From Dehalococcoidia bacterium (GTDB lineage Bacteria > Chloroflexota > Dehalococcoidia > Dehalococcoidales > UBA1222): 28,433 nt of DNA. The notes beneath the pieces are model-generated. The model searched no databases and was not told where the DNA came from. It saw nothing but the letters and a program-made list of their open reading frames with translations. Position numbers and translations under genes: made by a program. Position 1 is the first letter of the stretch. Each line of letters opens with the position of its first letter. Location: positions 1 through 28,433 of the forward strand of contig WRHS01000007.1 of assembly GCA_009783135.1 (NCBI GenBank), written 5' to 3'. Positions 8,375 through 16,735 of this stretch are shown here, in pieces.

Positions 8375-8953
8375 TTATAACTTGCCATTCTGAATCAATG
8401 CGAAAAACTCAGCCCGTGCAGCTGCTTGTTTACGGAACAGCCCTCTTAATGCCGAGGTTATTACCAATGAACCGGGTTTTTTGATGCCGCGCATAACCAT
8501 GCACATATGCTCCGCCTGAACCACAACCGCCACACCACTGGGTTTTAGCCCATCATTGATGGCATCGGCAATCTGTGTTGCCATACGTTCCTGTATTTGA
8601 GGACGGCGCGAAACGCATTCAACCACACGAGCAAGTTTACTGATGCCCACCACACGCCCTTCCGCATTTGGGATATAGCCGATATGCACCACACCGAAAA
8701 AAGGCAACATGTGGTGCTCACACATGGAATAAAAATTAATATCCTTAAGGAGTACCAGTTCGCGGTGCCCCAACTCATATCCCGTTTTCAACTCCTCACG
8801 TGGATCTTGGTGCAACCCAGAGAATAACTCCGTGTACATTTCTGCCACGCGACGCGGCGTGTCCAACAAACCCTCACGCTGCGGGTCTTCGCCAATGGCT
8901 ACAATGATTTTGGAAACAGCTTTCTGGATGTTTTTCTCATCAATTGTACTCAT
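8375..8953 (-). CDS. folE: GTP cyclohydrolase I
   Basis: This enzyme converts GTP to 7,8-dihydroneopterin triphosphate, the entry step to tetrahydrofolate and other pterins. The 192-residue protein has the whole family signature: zinc ligands Cys78 and His81 in SMCEHHMLPFFG and Cys151 in AEHMCMVMRG, plus GISKLARVVE (103-112), RRPQIQERMA (116-125) and GIKKPGS (156-162). Length and start match typical FolE. It lies 29 bp downstream of a small lipoprotein gene on the same strand and may share its transcript, though the two have no obvious functional link. The gene converges with the hypothetical gene on the plus strand, with only about 30 bp between the stops. Confidence 0.97.
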   Translation of the reverse strand: MSTIDEKNIQKAVSKIIVAIGEDPQREGLLDTPRRVAEMYTELFSGLHQDPREELKTGYELGHRELVLLKDINFYSMCEHHMLPFFGVVHIGYIPNAEGRVVGISKLARVVECVSRRPQIQERMATQIADAINDGLKPSGVAVVVQAEHMCMVMRGIKKPGSLVITSALRGLFRKQAAARAEFFALIQNGKL

Positions 8954-8982
8954 TACTATTCAATCTCCACCCAATCAGCCAC

Positions 8983-9450
8983 CTAATATCCAATACTATT
9001 AATAAATTCTGCTATTTCACTTTTGTACTCTTCTGACGCCTCAACGAAAAGGAAAGTATTTGCTGTGCGAGATACTACGTAATACCTCCCGTTCGTTGTA
9101 AGGCGATAGTACGAGTAATTCCCGAAAGAAACCGATGCAGATGAAGAACCCGTGCCAATTTTTGCTTCATACTCTGAGTGCTTTTCTTGGTAGATTGTCT
9201 GCGCTTGTTCCGTTGTGGAAACAACCACAAATTCAATCTGGTATTCAGTATGGTCTGAGCCTTTTGCGGCAATCATGCAATCACCGGTTGTTCCACCTGT
9301 ATAAGTGTTGGTCGCGTCAGTTACTGTGTAGCCAGCCGCTTCAGCTTCTGTTTTAAACTTGTCCAAGTCAATGGGAGAGCGAGACATCTGACAACCTGCC
9401 AGCATAGAAAAAACTAGAATAGCGCCAAAGAGTAAAGCCACCTTTTTCAT
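8983..9450 (-). CDS. Small hypothetical lipoprotein
   Basis: A 155-residue protein with a clear lipoprotein signal: Lys-Lys, hydrophobic residues 4-17, lipobox LAGC with the modified cysteine at position 20. The mature part begins with a PIDLDKFKTEAEAAGYTV segment, then mixed polar strands, a Ser-rich stretch (GTGSSSASVS) and a C-terminal helix ending in INSIGY. A good Shine-Dalgarno (AGGAGG) precedes the ATG. A weak TTCAAT-N16-TATAAC promoter can be drawn upstream. No domain was recognised; small lipoproteins of this build are common in Gram-positive and Chloroflexota-like genomes. It is probably displayed on the outer face of the membrane. Confidence 0.75.
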   Translation of the reverse strand: MKKVALLFGAILVFSMLAGCQMSRSPIDLDKFKTEAEAAGYTVTDATNTYTGGTTGDCMIAAKGSDHTEYQIEFVVVSTTEQAQTIYQEKHSEYEAKIGTGSSSASVSFGNYSYYRLTTNGRYYVVSRTANTFLFVEASEEYKSEIAEFINSIGY

Positions 9451-9539
9451 GAAAACCGTGCCTCCTATCAGTTATAATAAGCGCCAAATGTTATTGAATA
9501 AGGGCCACCGCCCACTAAACTCTGTAATAGTTTATAACA

Positions 9540-9559
9540 CTTGGGCTTATCCGCCCAAG
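9540..9559 (-). terminator. Stem-loop at the end of thrC
   Basis: CTTGGGC and GCCCAAG form a 7-bp perfect stem with a 6-base loop. The stem overlaps the last codons and stop of thrC (Leu-Gly-Gly-stop) and is followed on the minus strand by tgttataa. It is a plausible intrinsic terminator for the foldase-hom-thrC transcript, although the T-tract is poor. Confidence 0.45.
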
Positions 9560-10605
9560 CACAACGCCTTTTCGATGGCATCCAAGTCCGCAGGCAATTT
9601 AATAATATCGGGTGCGCTCTTTGTTGCCGTATCCGGATCTTTCAATCCGTTGCCGGTTACTATGCACACAATGCGCGCTCCAGCAAAACTGCGTCCGGCC
9701 CTGACCAATTTTAGCAGGCCTGCCAGCGGCGCAGAAGACGCCGGCTCGCCGAACAATCCTGTCTTTGAGGCCAGCATATGATAAGCCGCCAGTATTTCGT
9801 CATCGGTTACCATATCAATCAAACCACCGGATTCATCGCGTGCATCAGTGGCTTTCTGCCATGAGGCCGGGTTGCCGATACGTATGGCGGTGGCAATAGT
9901 CTCAGGTTTTTCCACAGGATGCCCCAGCACAATAGGCGCAGCACCGGCTGCCTGAAAGCCCATCATCTTCGGGGTTTGTTTTGCCTTACCCAATCTGTAG
10001 TATTCCGTGAAACCCTTCCAGTAGGCAGTGATATTACCGGCATTGCCTACCGGTATGAACACGTAGTCTGGGGCATCCCCCAGTGTCTCAATAATTTCAA
10101 AAGCCCCTGTCTTTTGTCCCTCAATGCGATATGGATTGATGGAATTCACCAGCGTCACCGGATATTTTGAGGTAAGCTCACGCACCATGTTGAGTGCTTG
10201 GTCGAAATTGCCCTGGACGGAAACTATTTTAGCTGCGTGTCTGATGGCTTGCGCCAGCTTACCAAGTGCAATTTTCCCCTCAGGGATAAGTATTATGGAC
10301 TCCATGCCTTGGCTGGCGGCATATGCCGATGCTGAGGCAGACGTATTACCGGTTGATGCGCACATAACCGCCTTGCTGCCCTCTTCCTTAGCCTTGGCAA
10401 TCGCCATAACCATACCGCGGTCCTTAAAGGACCCCGTAGGATTGCAGCCCTCCAGCTTAAAGTACAATTCCCTGCATCCCACCATTTGCTCCAAAGCCGG
10501 GGCGCGCACAAGTGGCGTATCGCCTTCACCCAGTGAAAACATCGGTGTCTTGCCTGTTATGGGAAGACTTTCTTTGTATTTGAAAAGCAATCCTTGTTTT
10601 GACAT
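9547..10605 (-). CDS. thrC: Threonine synthase
   Basis: This PLP enzyme converts O-phospho-L-homoserine to L-threonine. The 352-residue length is that of the short bacterial type. Visible are GEGDTPLVRA (27-36), NPTGSFKDRG with the Schiff-base Lys61, CASTGNTSASASAYAA (substrate loop) and the glycine-rich phosphate cradle PVGNAGN. A C-terminal GNGLKDPD segment is also typical. It starts 4 bp after the hom stop codon, so the two are translationally close and form one unit for the last steps of threonine synthesis from aspartate semialdehyde. No strong Shine-Dalgarno is seen, which suggests coupling to hom translation. A stem-loop overlaps the stop. Confidence 0.96.
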   Translation of the reverse strand: MSKQGLLFKYKESLPITGKTPMFSLGEGDTPLVRAPALEQMVGCRELYFKLEGCNPTGSFKDRGMVMAIAKAKEEGSKAVMCASTGNTSASASAYAASQGMESIILIPEGKIALGKLAQAIRHAAKIVSVQGNFDQALNMVRELTSKYPVTLVNSINPYRIEGQKTGAFEIIETLGDAPDYVFIPVGNAGNITAYWKGFTEYYRLGKAKQTPKMMGFQAAGAAPIVLGHPVEKPETIATAIRIGNPASWQKATDARDESGGLIDMVTDDEILAAYHMLASKTGLFGEPASSAPLAGLLKLVRAGRSFAGARIVCIVTGNGLKDPDTATKSAPDIIKLPADLDAIEKALCLGG

Positions 10606-10609
10606 ATCA

Positions 10610-11905
10610 TCACATCTCTACACGTACGAAATTATGCACTTCCTTGACAACATCCAATTGTTTGAAATCGGCAATGGCCGATTGAATAGCCTCTTCCTTA
10701 GCCGGATGGGTCATGATTACCACCTCAGCCGTCTGGTCAGGTGCCATTTCCTTCTGTATGGCAGAGGCAATTGAAATATTATGCTCACCCAGCGCAGATG
10801 CCACCTGAGCCAGCACACCGGGGCGATCGGCAATGGAGATGCGTATAAAATATCGCGTTACTATCTGAGTCATAGGTTTGATACAAATAGTGTCATTTTG
10901 TCGCCAAATTGGCTCCACTTGGTCTGACGCAATCTGTCTGGCAACTGTTACCACGTCAGCCACCACGGCACTGGACGTGGGGGAAGCGCCGGCTCCTTTG
11001 CCGGTAAAAGTCACCTGACCGGTAAGGTCTCCATCTACAAGTACAGCGTTATACACTCCGTCTACCTTAGCCAAAAAGCTATCAGCCGGAAGAAATACGG
11101 GATGCACGCGCGCCTCGATTTCACCATTGTCCTGCTTTGCTATGGCCAGCAGCTTGATAGCAAATCCCATTTCTTTGGCATACTGAAAATCCTGCCGCGA
11201 CAGACGCGAAATACCCTCGCAAAACACCTGCTCGGGGCTCACGCAGCTACGGAAAGCCAGTGTTGCCATAATAGCCAGCTTATAAGCCGCATCAATGCCC
11301 TCGACATCATTACGCGGGTTAGCCTCGGCATAACCCAGCTTCTGAGCTGCCGCTAAAGCTGTGGCAAACTCCGTGCCCTCTTTTGCCATGGTTGTTAAAA
11401 TGTAGTTGGTAGTACCGTTGATGATGGCATAAATGCCATGTATATGATTGACAATCAGGTCACGCTGAAAAGGGGCCACCAGTGGAATACCGCCGCCAAC
11501 AGATGCTTCGTAGCGCAGGCTGACATTGTTTTGTGCCGCGAGCGTCTGCAATTCGGCTCCGTGCTTAGCAATAACCTCTTTGTTGGCTGTCACCACATGC
11601 TTGCCAGACGCTAGAGCACGTTTAAGATACTCGAAAGCAGGGTGCTCCCCGCCGATAAGTTCAATTATTATATCCACGTCCGGCAGGTTGAAAAATTCTT
11701 CCTCGTCTGTGGTAAACAACCCAGAAGGCATGGCCTGCACGTACTGGCGGGTAAGGTCGCTCTCAATAACCTTAATTTTGCGCAGCACAACAGGACAACC
11801 GACGCGCTCCGACAAAAGATCAACCCTCTCGGTCAGCACGTTCGCCACGTGGCTGCCGATGACACCAATGCCCATTAGCCCTATGCCAATGGTTTTTTGC
11901 GCCAT
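10610..11905 (-). CDS. hom: Homoserine dehydrogenase with C-terminal ACT domain
   Basis: This enzyme reduces L-aspartate semialdehyde to homoserine with NAD(P)H. Starting at ATG 11905, preceded by AGGAG with 5-base spacing, it has 431 residues; the GTG six bases earlier overlaps that ribosome site and is less likely. Domains: N-terminal Rossmann fold with GLMGIGVIGSHVA, catalytic region with NGTTNYILTTMAKEG and GYAEANPRNDVEGIDAAYKL (family signature with the catalytic Asp/Lys), and a C-terminal ACT domain (about 355-431, RISIADRPGVLAQVASALGEH) that usually confers threonine feedback inhibition. Its ribosome site overlaps the stop of the upstream foldase-like gene, and thrC follows by 4 bp. 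Confidence 0.96.
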   Translation of the reverse strand: MAQKTIGIGLMGIGVIGSHVANVLTERVDLLSERVGCPVVLRKIKVIESDLTRQYVQAMPSGLFTTDEEEFFNLPDVDIIIELIGGEHPAFEYLKRALASGKHVVTANKEVIAKHGAELQTLAAQNNVSLRYEASVGGGIPLVAPFQRDLIVNHIHGIYAIINGTTNYILTTMAKEGTEFATALAAAQKLGYAEANPRNDVEGIDAAYKLAIMATLAFRSCVSPEQVFCEGISRLSRQDFQYAKEMGFAIKLLAIAKQDNGEIEARVHPVFLPADSFLAKVDGVYNAVLVDGDLTGQVTFTGKGAGASPTSSAVVADVVTVARQIASDQVEPIWRQNDTICIKPMTQIVTRYFIRISIADRPGVLAQVASALGEHNISIASAIQKEMAPDQTAEVVIMTHPAKEEAIQSAIADFKQLDVVKEVHNFVRVEM

Positions 11906-11913
11906 ACCCACTC

Positions 11914-13212
11914 CTATTTTCCGGCTCGCGACGCAGCAAATTTACGCATAGCATCATCCATGTGGTTAACGACGGGATACGTTTGAGCGTCAGCAATTTG
12001 CTCGTCCAGCCAGTCGTTGAAAGCCTTATTGATAAGATTACCCCTATCCTCAGCAGAAACATCCTCAGTCTTGCTGTCAGTCACCTTAAACAACCAATAG
12101 CCTCCCGTTGTGCTCTGGGAAGCATCTTTAATGGGATTGCTTACTTTACCGACAGGTGAATTTTCATCTGCAATGTAATCCATGTAGGCAGCATACGTAT
12201 CATAGGGGTCCATCCAGCCTAAATCATCTTTGTTTTCGTCATCCCAGCATTGTGAGTATAACTCAGCCAGTGTTGTGAAGCTTTCACCCTTATCCAGCCT
12301 TGCCTTAACTGCTTTCGCCTCATCCTCGCTTGAAAGCAACATAGCGGAAACACGCACCAGCCCGTCAGCATCATTCCGTTCCGTTATTTTCACCAACCAG
12401 TATCCACCCGCTTTACTGAAAGCATCATCATAGTAAGTGCTCCAACTGTTGAGCGTTTGGCTGAAAAATACCTCATCTATGCCTTTTGAACTTAACAGAT
12501 AATCAAACACGCCTTTGGGGTGAGAGCCCAATGCGCCTTTAGCTTCTTTGGTTTTGTTCTCAAGAGAGTACTCCGCAGCAAGGGCCCCAAAATCTTCGCC
12601 AAGAACAAGGCGGGCGCGGATTTCATCTGCCTTGCTTTCGCTGTCCAAGAACATGGCCATCACTTCACGATACTCGGCAGTAATGGGAGTATCGGGGCCA
12701 AAGTAGTCATCTTTCAAGCGTTGCGTAAGAAGCTGTGCGCGCAACACGTCACGAATTGCCGCATTGTCCGGCAATGTTATGCCATAATAGTATCCATAGA
12801 TTTCGTTTATTTCCTTCAAATACTGCTTTACGTCGCCATCCGAAACACTAAAACCAAGTTTGGCAGCAGCAGCATTGATAATAGCGGACCTTTCAAGGAG
12901 TTGCTCCGCATCGTCAATATAGTACTCAGCATATTGCATATACGTATCTTCAGTAACGTAGGTGAGCATATTGATAAAATAAGCCATATTGTATTTCTGC
13001 CCGCACACCTCCACCACCGTCGTGCGCATATGGCGATCAATCGGCAGATATTGTTTAAAAAACCAGCCTGATGCTATAACAATGGCAACGACCGCAACAA
13101 CAGCAACGCCAATAAATCCTATTATGCGCTGCCGCAACTCCTGTTGCTGCCAATAACTACGCTGCCTCTTGGCAGAAGTATTTTTTGCCTGTGATTCTTT
13201 ATTTTTGGACAA
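11914..13212 (-). CDS. PrsA/SurA-like membrane-anchored foldase with two parvulin-like repeats
   Basis: A 432-residue protein with a basic cytoplasmic N-terminus (1-29), one transmembrane anchor (about 30-50, IIGFIGVAVVAVVAIVIASGW) and an extracytoplasmic region. The region resembles a SurA-type N-domain followed by two related parvulin-like units. Each unit has an xARLxxGExFxxLAxxYS start (about residues 205 and 300) and a GGYWLxKxT end. Parvulin domains isomerise prolyl bonds and help exported proteins fold. The conserved catalytic core residues are not all obvious, so chaperone rather than isomerase activity is possible. The start is a TTG, with GGAAGG about 10 bases upstream and no in-frame ATG before the anchor. 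Its stop overlaps the hom ribosome site, so it leads the hom-thrC operon, an unexpected partner. Confidence 0.82.
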   Translation of the reverse strand: MSKNKESQAKNTSAKRQRSYWQQQELRQRIIGFIGVAVVAVVAIVIASGWFFKQYLPIDRHMRTTVVEVCGQKYNMAYFINMLTYVTEDTYMQYAEYYIDDAEQLLERSAIINAAAAKLGFSVSDGDVKQYLKEINEIYGYYYGITLPDNAAIRDVLRAQLLTQRLKDDYFGPDTPITAEYREVMAMFLDSESKADEIRARLVLGEDFGALAAEYSLENKTKEAKGALGSHPKGVFDYLLSSKGIDEVFFSQTLNSWSTYYDDAFSKAGGYWLVKITERNDADGLVRVSAMLLSSEDEAKAVKARLDKGESFTTLAELYSQCWDDENKDDLGWMDPYDTYAAYMDYIADENSPVGKVSNPIKDASQSTTGGYWLFKVTDSKTEDVSAEDRGNLINKAFNDWLDEQIADAQTYPVVNHMDDAMRKFAASRAGK

Positions 13213-13545
13213 GGTATACCCGCCTTCCGATTATGTTATTACGTACAGTAAACTGCCGCATATGCACTCATATTCTTGGTAATTATAAATATAAACCCCC
13301 CGTCATGCAAAATTATATTGTATGAAAGGTAAAGAGCAGGTATAGTAACCGTCAAAAACTCCTTCGTTCAACGCAGTGGATTATAGGAACATTGGCACAA
13401 TTCCGCACTGGTGAGCCGATAAAATATCATGTTTTTAGGCACAAATGCCGTAATACGGGTGCTGTGGCTTCTAATGTGGTATCATGTACACTTCCAAGCC
13501 TTGTAACAAATACGGGCTTACTATCTTTGTTGAGAGAAGTTATAA
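13213..13545. other. Gene-free divergent intergenic region
   Basis: These 333 bp separate the foldase operon (-) from the nucleotidyltransferase (+). The half next to the foldase is AT-rich and contains, on the minus strand, a perfect TATAAT (complement at 13312-13317) about 100 bp upstream of the TTG start, without a convincing -35. A small GGCA-caaa-TGCC hairpin lies at 13438-13449. No RNA gene or riboswitch was recognised. An ORF crossing the right half overlaps the transferase start out of frame and looks spurious. Confidence 0.35.
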
Positions 13546-14634
13546 ATGAAAGGCATAATTCTTGTAGGCGGGATGGGGACAAGGTTGCGCCCACTGACTT
13601 GGGACACACCAAAGTCTCTGGTTCCGGTGCTAAACAAACCATTTCTTGAATATGTCTTACGCCACCTTAAAAAGCACGGCGTAGACGAGGTAATATTGGC
13701 ACTTTCCAACCTCGCCTCACCAATTCAGGAATGCTTTGGAGATGGGCACGACTTGGAGATGAAAATAAGTTACGTCGTAGAAAAATCAGCCTTGGGCACA
13801 GGCGGAGCCATCAAAAATGCAGCAGGTGATTTGTCAGGGGATAGCTTTTTGGTGCTTAACGGCGATATTTTTTCAGACTTTGACTACACTGACATGCTTA
13901 AGTTTCACCGGCAACACCGCTCAAGTGCCACCATAGCTTTAACGCCGGTGGACGACCCCACGTTATATGGTCTGATTGAAACCACGGACTCATTACGCGT
14001 GACGCGCTTTTTGGAAAAGCCCAAAGCGCAAGAGGTAACAACCAACCTCATCAACGCCGGTGCGTACATCTTAGAACCAGACTTACTAGACATTATTCCA
14101 TCAGAGACGGAGTACAGCGTAGAACGCCAGCTTTTTCCGTCTATGCTGAAGGCAGGCAGCAGCGTATATGCTTTCCCGTCGTCTGGTTACTGGATAGATA
14201 TCGGCAGTCCCGAGAAGTACAGCAGATTGAATTTTGATTTGCTTTGCGGCAATGTCGCATCATATGGCTTTCAAAACAATTGTGATATAATAGTCGGCTA
14301 CAACAGCCAAATCCATCCAACAGCAAGGCTTGAAGGTCCGGTACTATTAGGGGAAAATTGCGTGGTAGGCTCAAACGTTACCATTAAAGGTCCGACTGTC
14401 ATCGGTTCGCGTTGCCGTATTGAGGAGGAGGCTTTCGTCTCCACGTCCGTTATATGGCAGGGGGTAACCGTAGGAAGAGGTTGTCGCTTTGTTTCCGGTA
14501 TTGCCGCTGATGACTGCGCATTGCAGCAGGGATGCGAGATTGAGCAAGCGGTTTTGGGCAACAATGTAACCATTCTTAAAAACTACAAACTGGCATCCGG
14601 CACCAAAGTGGAGCCAAGACAAACTATCGGGTAA
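13546..14634 (+). CDS. Sugar-phosphate nucleotidyltransferase (mannose-1-phosphate guanylyltransferase-like)
   Basis: This enzyme activates a sugar 1-phosphate by transferring a nucleotidyl group, feeding glycan or cell-envelope synthesis. The 362-residue protein has an N-terminal GT-A-like domain with GGMGTRLRPLT (8-18), KSLVPVLNKP (23-32), VLNGDIFSDFD (metal-binding Asp) and a FLEKP motif. A left-handed beta-helix of hexapeptide repeats follows (about 250-362: IHPTARLEGPVLLGENCVV, NVTIKGPTVIGSRC). This architecture fits GDP-mannose pyrophosphorylase-type enzymes, but glucose-1-phosphate thymidylyl- or uridylyltransferases with a beta-helix cannot be excluded. ATG 13546 gives the exact family N-terminus MKGIILVGG, with a weak GAGAGAAG ribosome site. 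It is 27 bp ahead of the acetyl-CoA synthetase gene. Confidence 0.9.
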   Translation: MKGIILVGGMGTRLRPLTWDTPKSLVPVLNKPFLEYVLRHLKKHGVDEVILALSNLASPIQECFGDGHDLEMKISYVVEKSALGTGGAIKNAAGDLSGDSFLVLNGDIFSDFDYTDMLKFHRQHRSSATIALTPVDDPTLYGLIETTDSLRVTRFLEKPKAQEVTTNLINAGAYILEPDLLDIIPSETEYSVERQLFPSMLKAGSSVYAFPSSGYWIDIGSPEKYSRLNFDLLCGNVASYGFQNNCDIIVGYNSQIHPTARLEGPVLLGENCVVGSNVTIKGPTVIGSRCRIEEEAFVSTSVIWQGVTVGRGCRFVSGIAADDCALQQGCEIEQAVLGNNVTILKNYKLASGTKVEPRQTIG

Positions 14635-14661
14635 CACGCCCGGAAATCTGCAGGAGGGGAA

Positions 14662-16626
14662 ATGACCACTATCGACAAGAGCGGGGAAAAACACAATCTA
14701 ATGACAAATGACTATTTCTGGCCCATGAAGCGCTATCAGGATATGCACAAGCGTTCCATTGACGACCCTGAAGGTTTTTGGGCAGAGCAGGCTGGGGCGC
14801 TTGCATGGGATAAGCCCTGGGATAAGGTGTTGGATTGGAAGCCCCCCTATGGACGCTGGTTCACAGGTGGAAAACTCAATGCCTGTGTGCAATGCGTGGA
14901 CCGCCATGCAATGAGCCAGAAAAGTTCCAAGGTAGCTATATACTGGGAAGGCGAAACCGGTGATACGCGCACCATTTCCTATGCCGATTTACTCCACGAC
15001 GTCAATCGCTTCGCCGCTGTTCTCAAGAAGTTGGGTGTTCAAAAAGGTGACCGTGTTGCCATCTATCTGCCCATGATTCCCGAGTTGGTAACTGCCATGT
15101 TAGCATGTGCCAGAATCGGTGCCATACATTGCGTTATTTTTTCGGGATTTAGCGCACAGGCCATCTCTGACCGCGTAAATGACTCCAATGCCAAGCTTAT
15201 AATCACAGCGAGCGGGGGTTACCGACGCGGTAAAATCCTGGCTCTAAAGGGAATTGTAGACGACGCAGTCGCAATGTGCCCAAGCATAGAAAAAGTACTG
15301 GTTGTTAAATACACCGACCATGAGCCCAACATTAACCCTGACAAAGATATTTGGCTATCCGATGTACTTAACGACAGCGACAATGCCGTTGTCGCACCTG
15401 AATCTATGGATGCCACCGACCCGCTTTTCATACTCTACACCTCCGGCACAACCGGCAAACCCAAAGGCATCTTGCATGGCACAGCTGGTTATATGTTATA
15501 CGCTTCCAAGACACTACAATGGGCATTTAACCCATCCGACGACTCAATCTACTGGTGCACTGCCGATGCCGGCTGGATCACCGGTCACAGCTACCTCGTA
15601 TATGCCCCTCTGGCACTTGGTCTAACCTCTGTGATTTACGAGGGAGCACCGGACTATCCGGCAATTGACCGCTGGTGGCAAATCATAGAGAAGTACAGAG
15701 TCAGCATTTTCTATACATCTCCTACTGCTATCCGCATGTTCATGCGTAATGGTGAGGAATGGCTTGCCAAACACGACCTTTCCAGCCTGCAGGTGATGGG
15801 ATCCGTAGGAGAGGCCATCAATCCCGAGGCGTGGAGGTGGTACTACAAATACATAGGTTATGAGAACTGCCCAATCATTGATACATGGTGGCAAACCGAA
15901 ACAGGCGGTTTCATGATTGCGCCTTGTGCCGGTATTCAGTCTTATCCATTGAAGCCGGGCTCCGCCACGTTGCCAATGCCTGGCGTAGACCCCGTGGTTC
16001 TGGACGCCGATGGCAATGAGGCAGCGCCCAACAAAACAGGCTTTATAGCTATTCGCAAGCCATGGCCCGGCATGCTACTCGACGTATATGGCAACCCTGA
16101 CCTATATCAAAAGACATACTGGTCACGTTTCCCCGGATACTATGCACCGGGGGATTATTCCATGAAAGATGCTGACGGATACTGGTGGCTGCTTGGTCGC
16201 GCCGATGAGGTTATAAAGGTATCAGGGCATCGCATCAGCACAGCCGAGTTGGAGCATGCTGTGGTTGGGCACAGTGCCGTAGCAGAGGCAGCCGCTGCCG
16301 CCAAACCGGATGAGGTCAAAGGGGAAGCCATCGTGTTGTTCGTCATTTTGCGCAATGACCACGTCGGCAGCGTTGAACTACAAAAGGAAATCATCAAGTA
16401 TATGCGCACTGCCATCGGTACAGTGGCCACCCCGGATGATGTTATCTTCGTAGATAAGCTACCCAAAACCCGTTCCGGCAAAATTATGCGCCGTGTTTTG
16501 AAAGCCGTTGCAGCCGGAACATCCATAGGAGACATCACCACACTAGACGACCAAACATCCGTGGAGGAGGTTATGGTGGCCTACGAAGAGTTGAAAGTTG
16601 CCGCCGCCAAATCAAACAACGGTTAG
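14662..16626 (+). CDS. acs: Acetyl-CoA synthetase (AMP-forming)
   Basis: This enzyme activates acetate with ATP and CoA to acetyl-CoA, AMP and pyrophosphate, allowing acetate assimilation. The 654 residues match the family's usual length. Visible are the N-terminal acetyl-CoA synthetase region, P-loop YTSGTTGKPKG (259-269), DTWWQTETGG (acetate and ATP contacts), PGDYSMKDADGYWWLLGRADEVIKVSGHRIS (hinge and adenylate-forming motifs, about residues 492-525) and PKTRSGK with the catalytic, acetylation-sensitive Lys607. A strong Shine-Dalgarno (AGGAGGGG) precedes ATG 14662. It may be cotranscribed with the nucleotidyltransferase 27 bp upstream. A long GC-rich stem-loop follows its stop. Confidence 0.97.
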   Translation: MTTIDKSGEKHNLMTNDYFWPMKRYQDMHKRSIDDPEGFWAEQAGALAWDKPWDKVLDWKPPYGRWFTGGKLNACVQCVDRHAMSQKSSKVAIYWEGETGDTRTISYADLLHDVNRFAAVLKKLGVQKGDRVAIYLPMIPELVTAMLACARIGAIHCVIFSGFSAQAISDRVNDSNAKLIITASGGYRRGKILALKGIVDDAVAMCPSIEKVLVVKYTDHEPNINPDKDIWLSDVLNDSDNAVVAPESMDATDPLFILYTSGTTGKPKGILHGTAGYMLYASKTLQWAFNPSDDSIYWCTADAGWITGHSYLVYAPLALGLTSVIYEGAPDYPAIDRWWQIIEKYRVSIFYTSPTAIRMFMRNGEEWLAKHDLSSLQVMGSVGEAINPEAWRWYYKYIGYENCPIIDTWWQTETGGFMIAPCAGIQSYPLKPGSATLPMPGVDPVVLDADGNEAAPNKTGFIAIRKPWPGMLLDVYGNPDLYQKTYWSRFPGYYAPGDYSMKDADGYWWLLGRADEVIKVSGHRISTAELEHAVVGHSAVAEAAAAAKPDEVKGEAIVLFVILRNDHVGSVELQKEIIKYMRTAIGTVATPDDVIFVDKLPKTRSGKIMRRVLKAVAAGTSIGDITTLDDQTSVEEVMVAYEELKVAAAKSNNG

Positions 16627-16645
16627 CTGGCTGCATGTTTTCTCA

Positions 16646-16676
16646 AAGGGAGTTCCGCCCGTGGCGGAACTCCCTT
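16646..16676 (+). terminator. Strong stem-loop terminator after acs
   Basis: AAGGGAGTTCCGCC (16646-16659) pairs perfectly with GGCGGAACTCCCTT (16663-16676) around a 3-base loop. It begins 20 bases after the acs stop. The following tract (gtcgtttgt) is only modestly T-rich, but the 14-bp stem is unmistakable and separates acs from prfA. Confidence 0.75.
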
Positions 16677-16735
16677 GTCGTTTGTGGGCTAATTTACGCC
16701 TATGCTACAATAACTCATAAGAAGGAAAATACTTT

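Noticed and set aside
13392..13649. An 85-codon plus-strand frame before the nucleotidyltransferase
   Set aside because: It overlaps the well-supported transferase start out of frame, lacks a ribosome site and shows no recognisable sequence.
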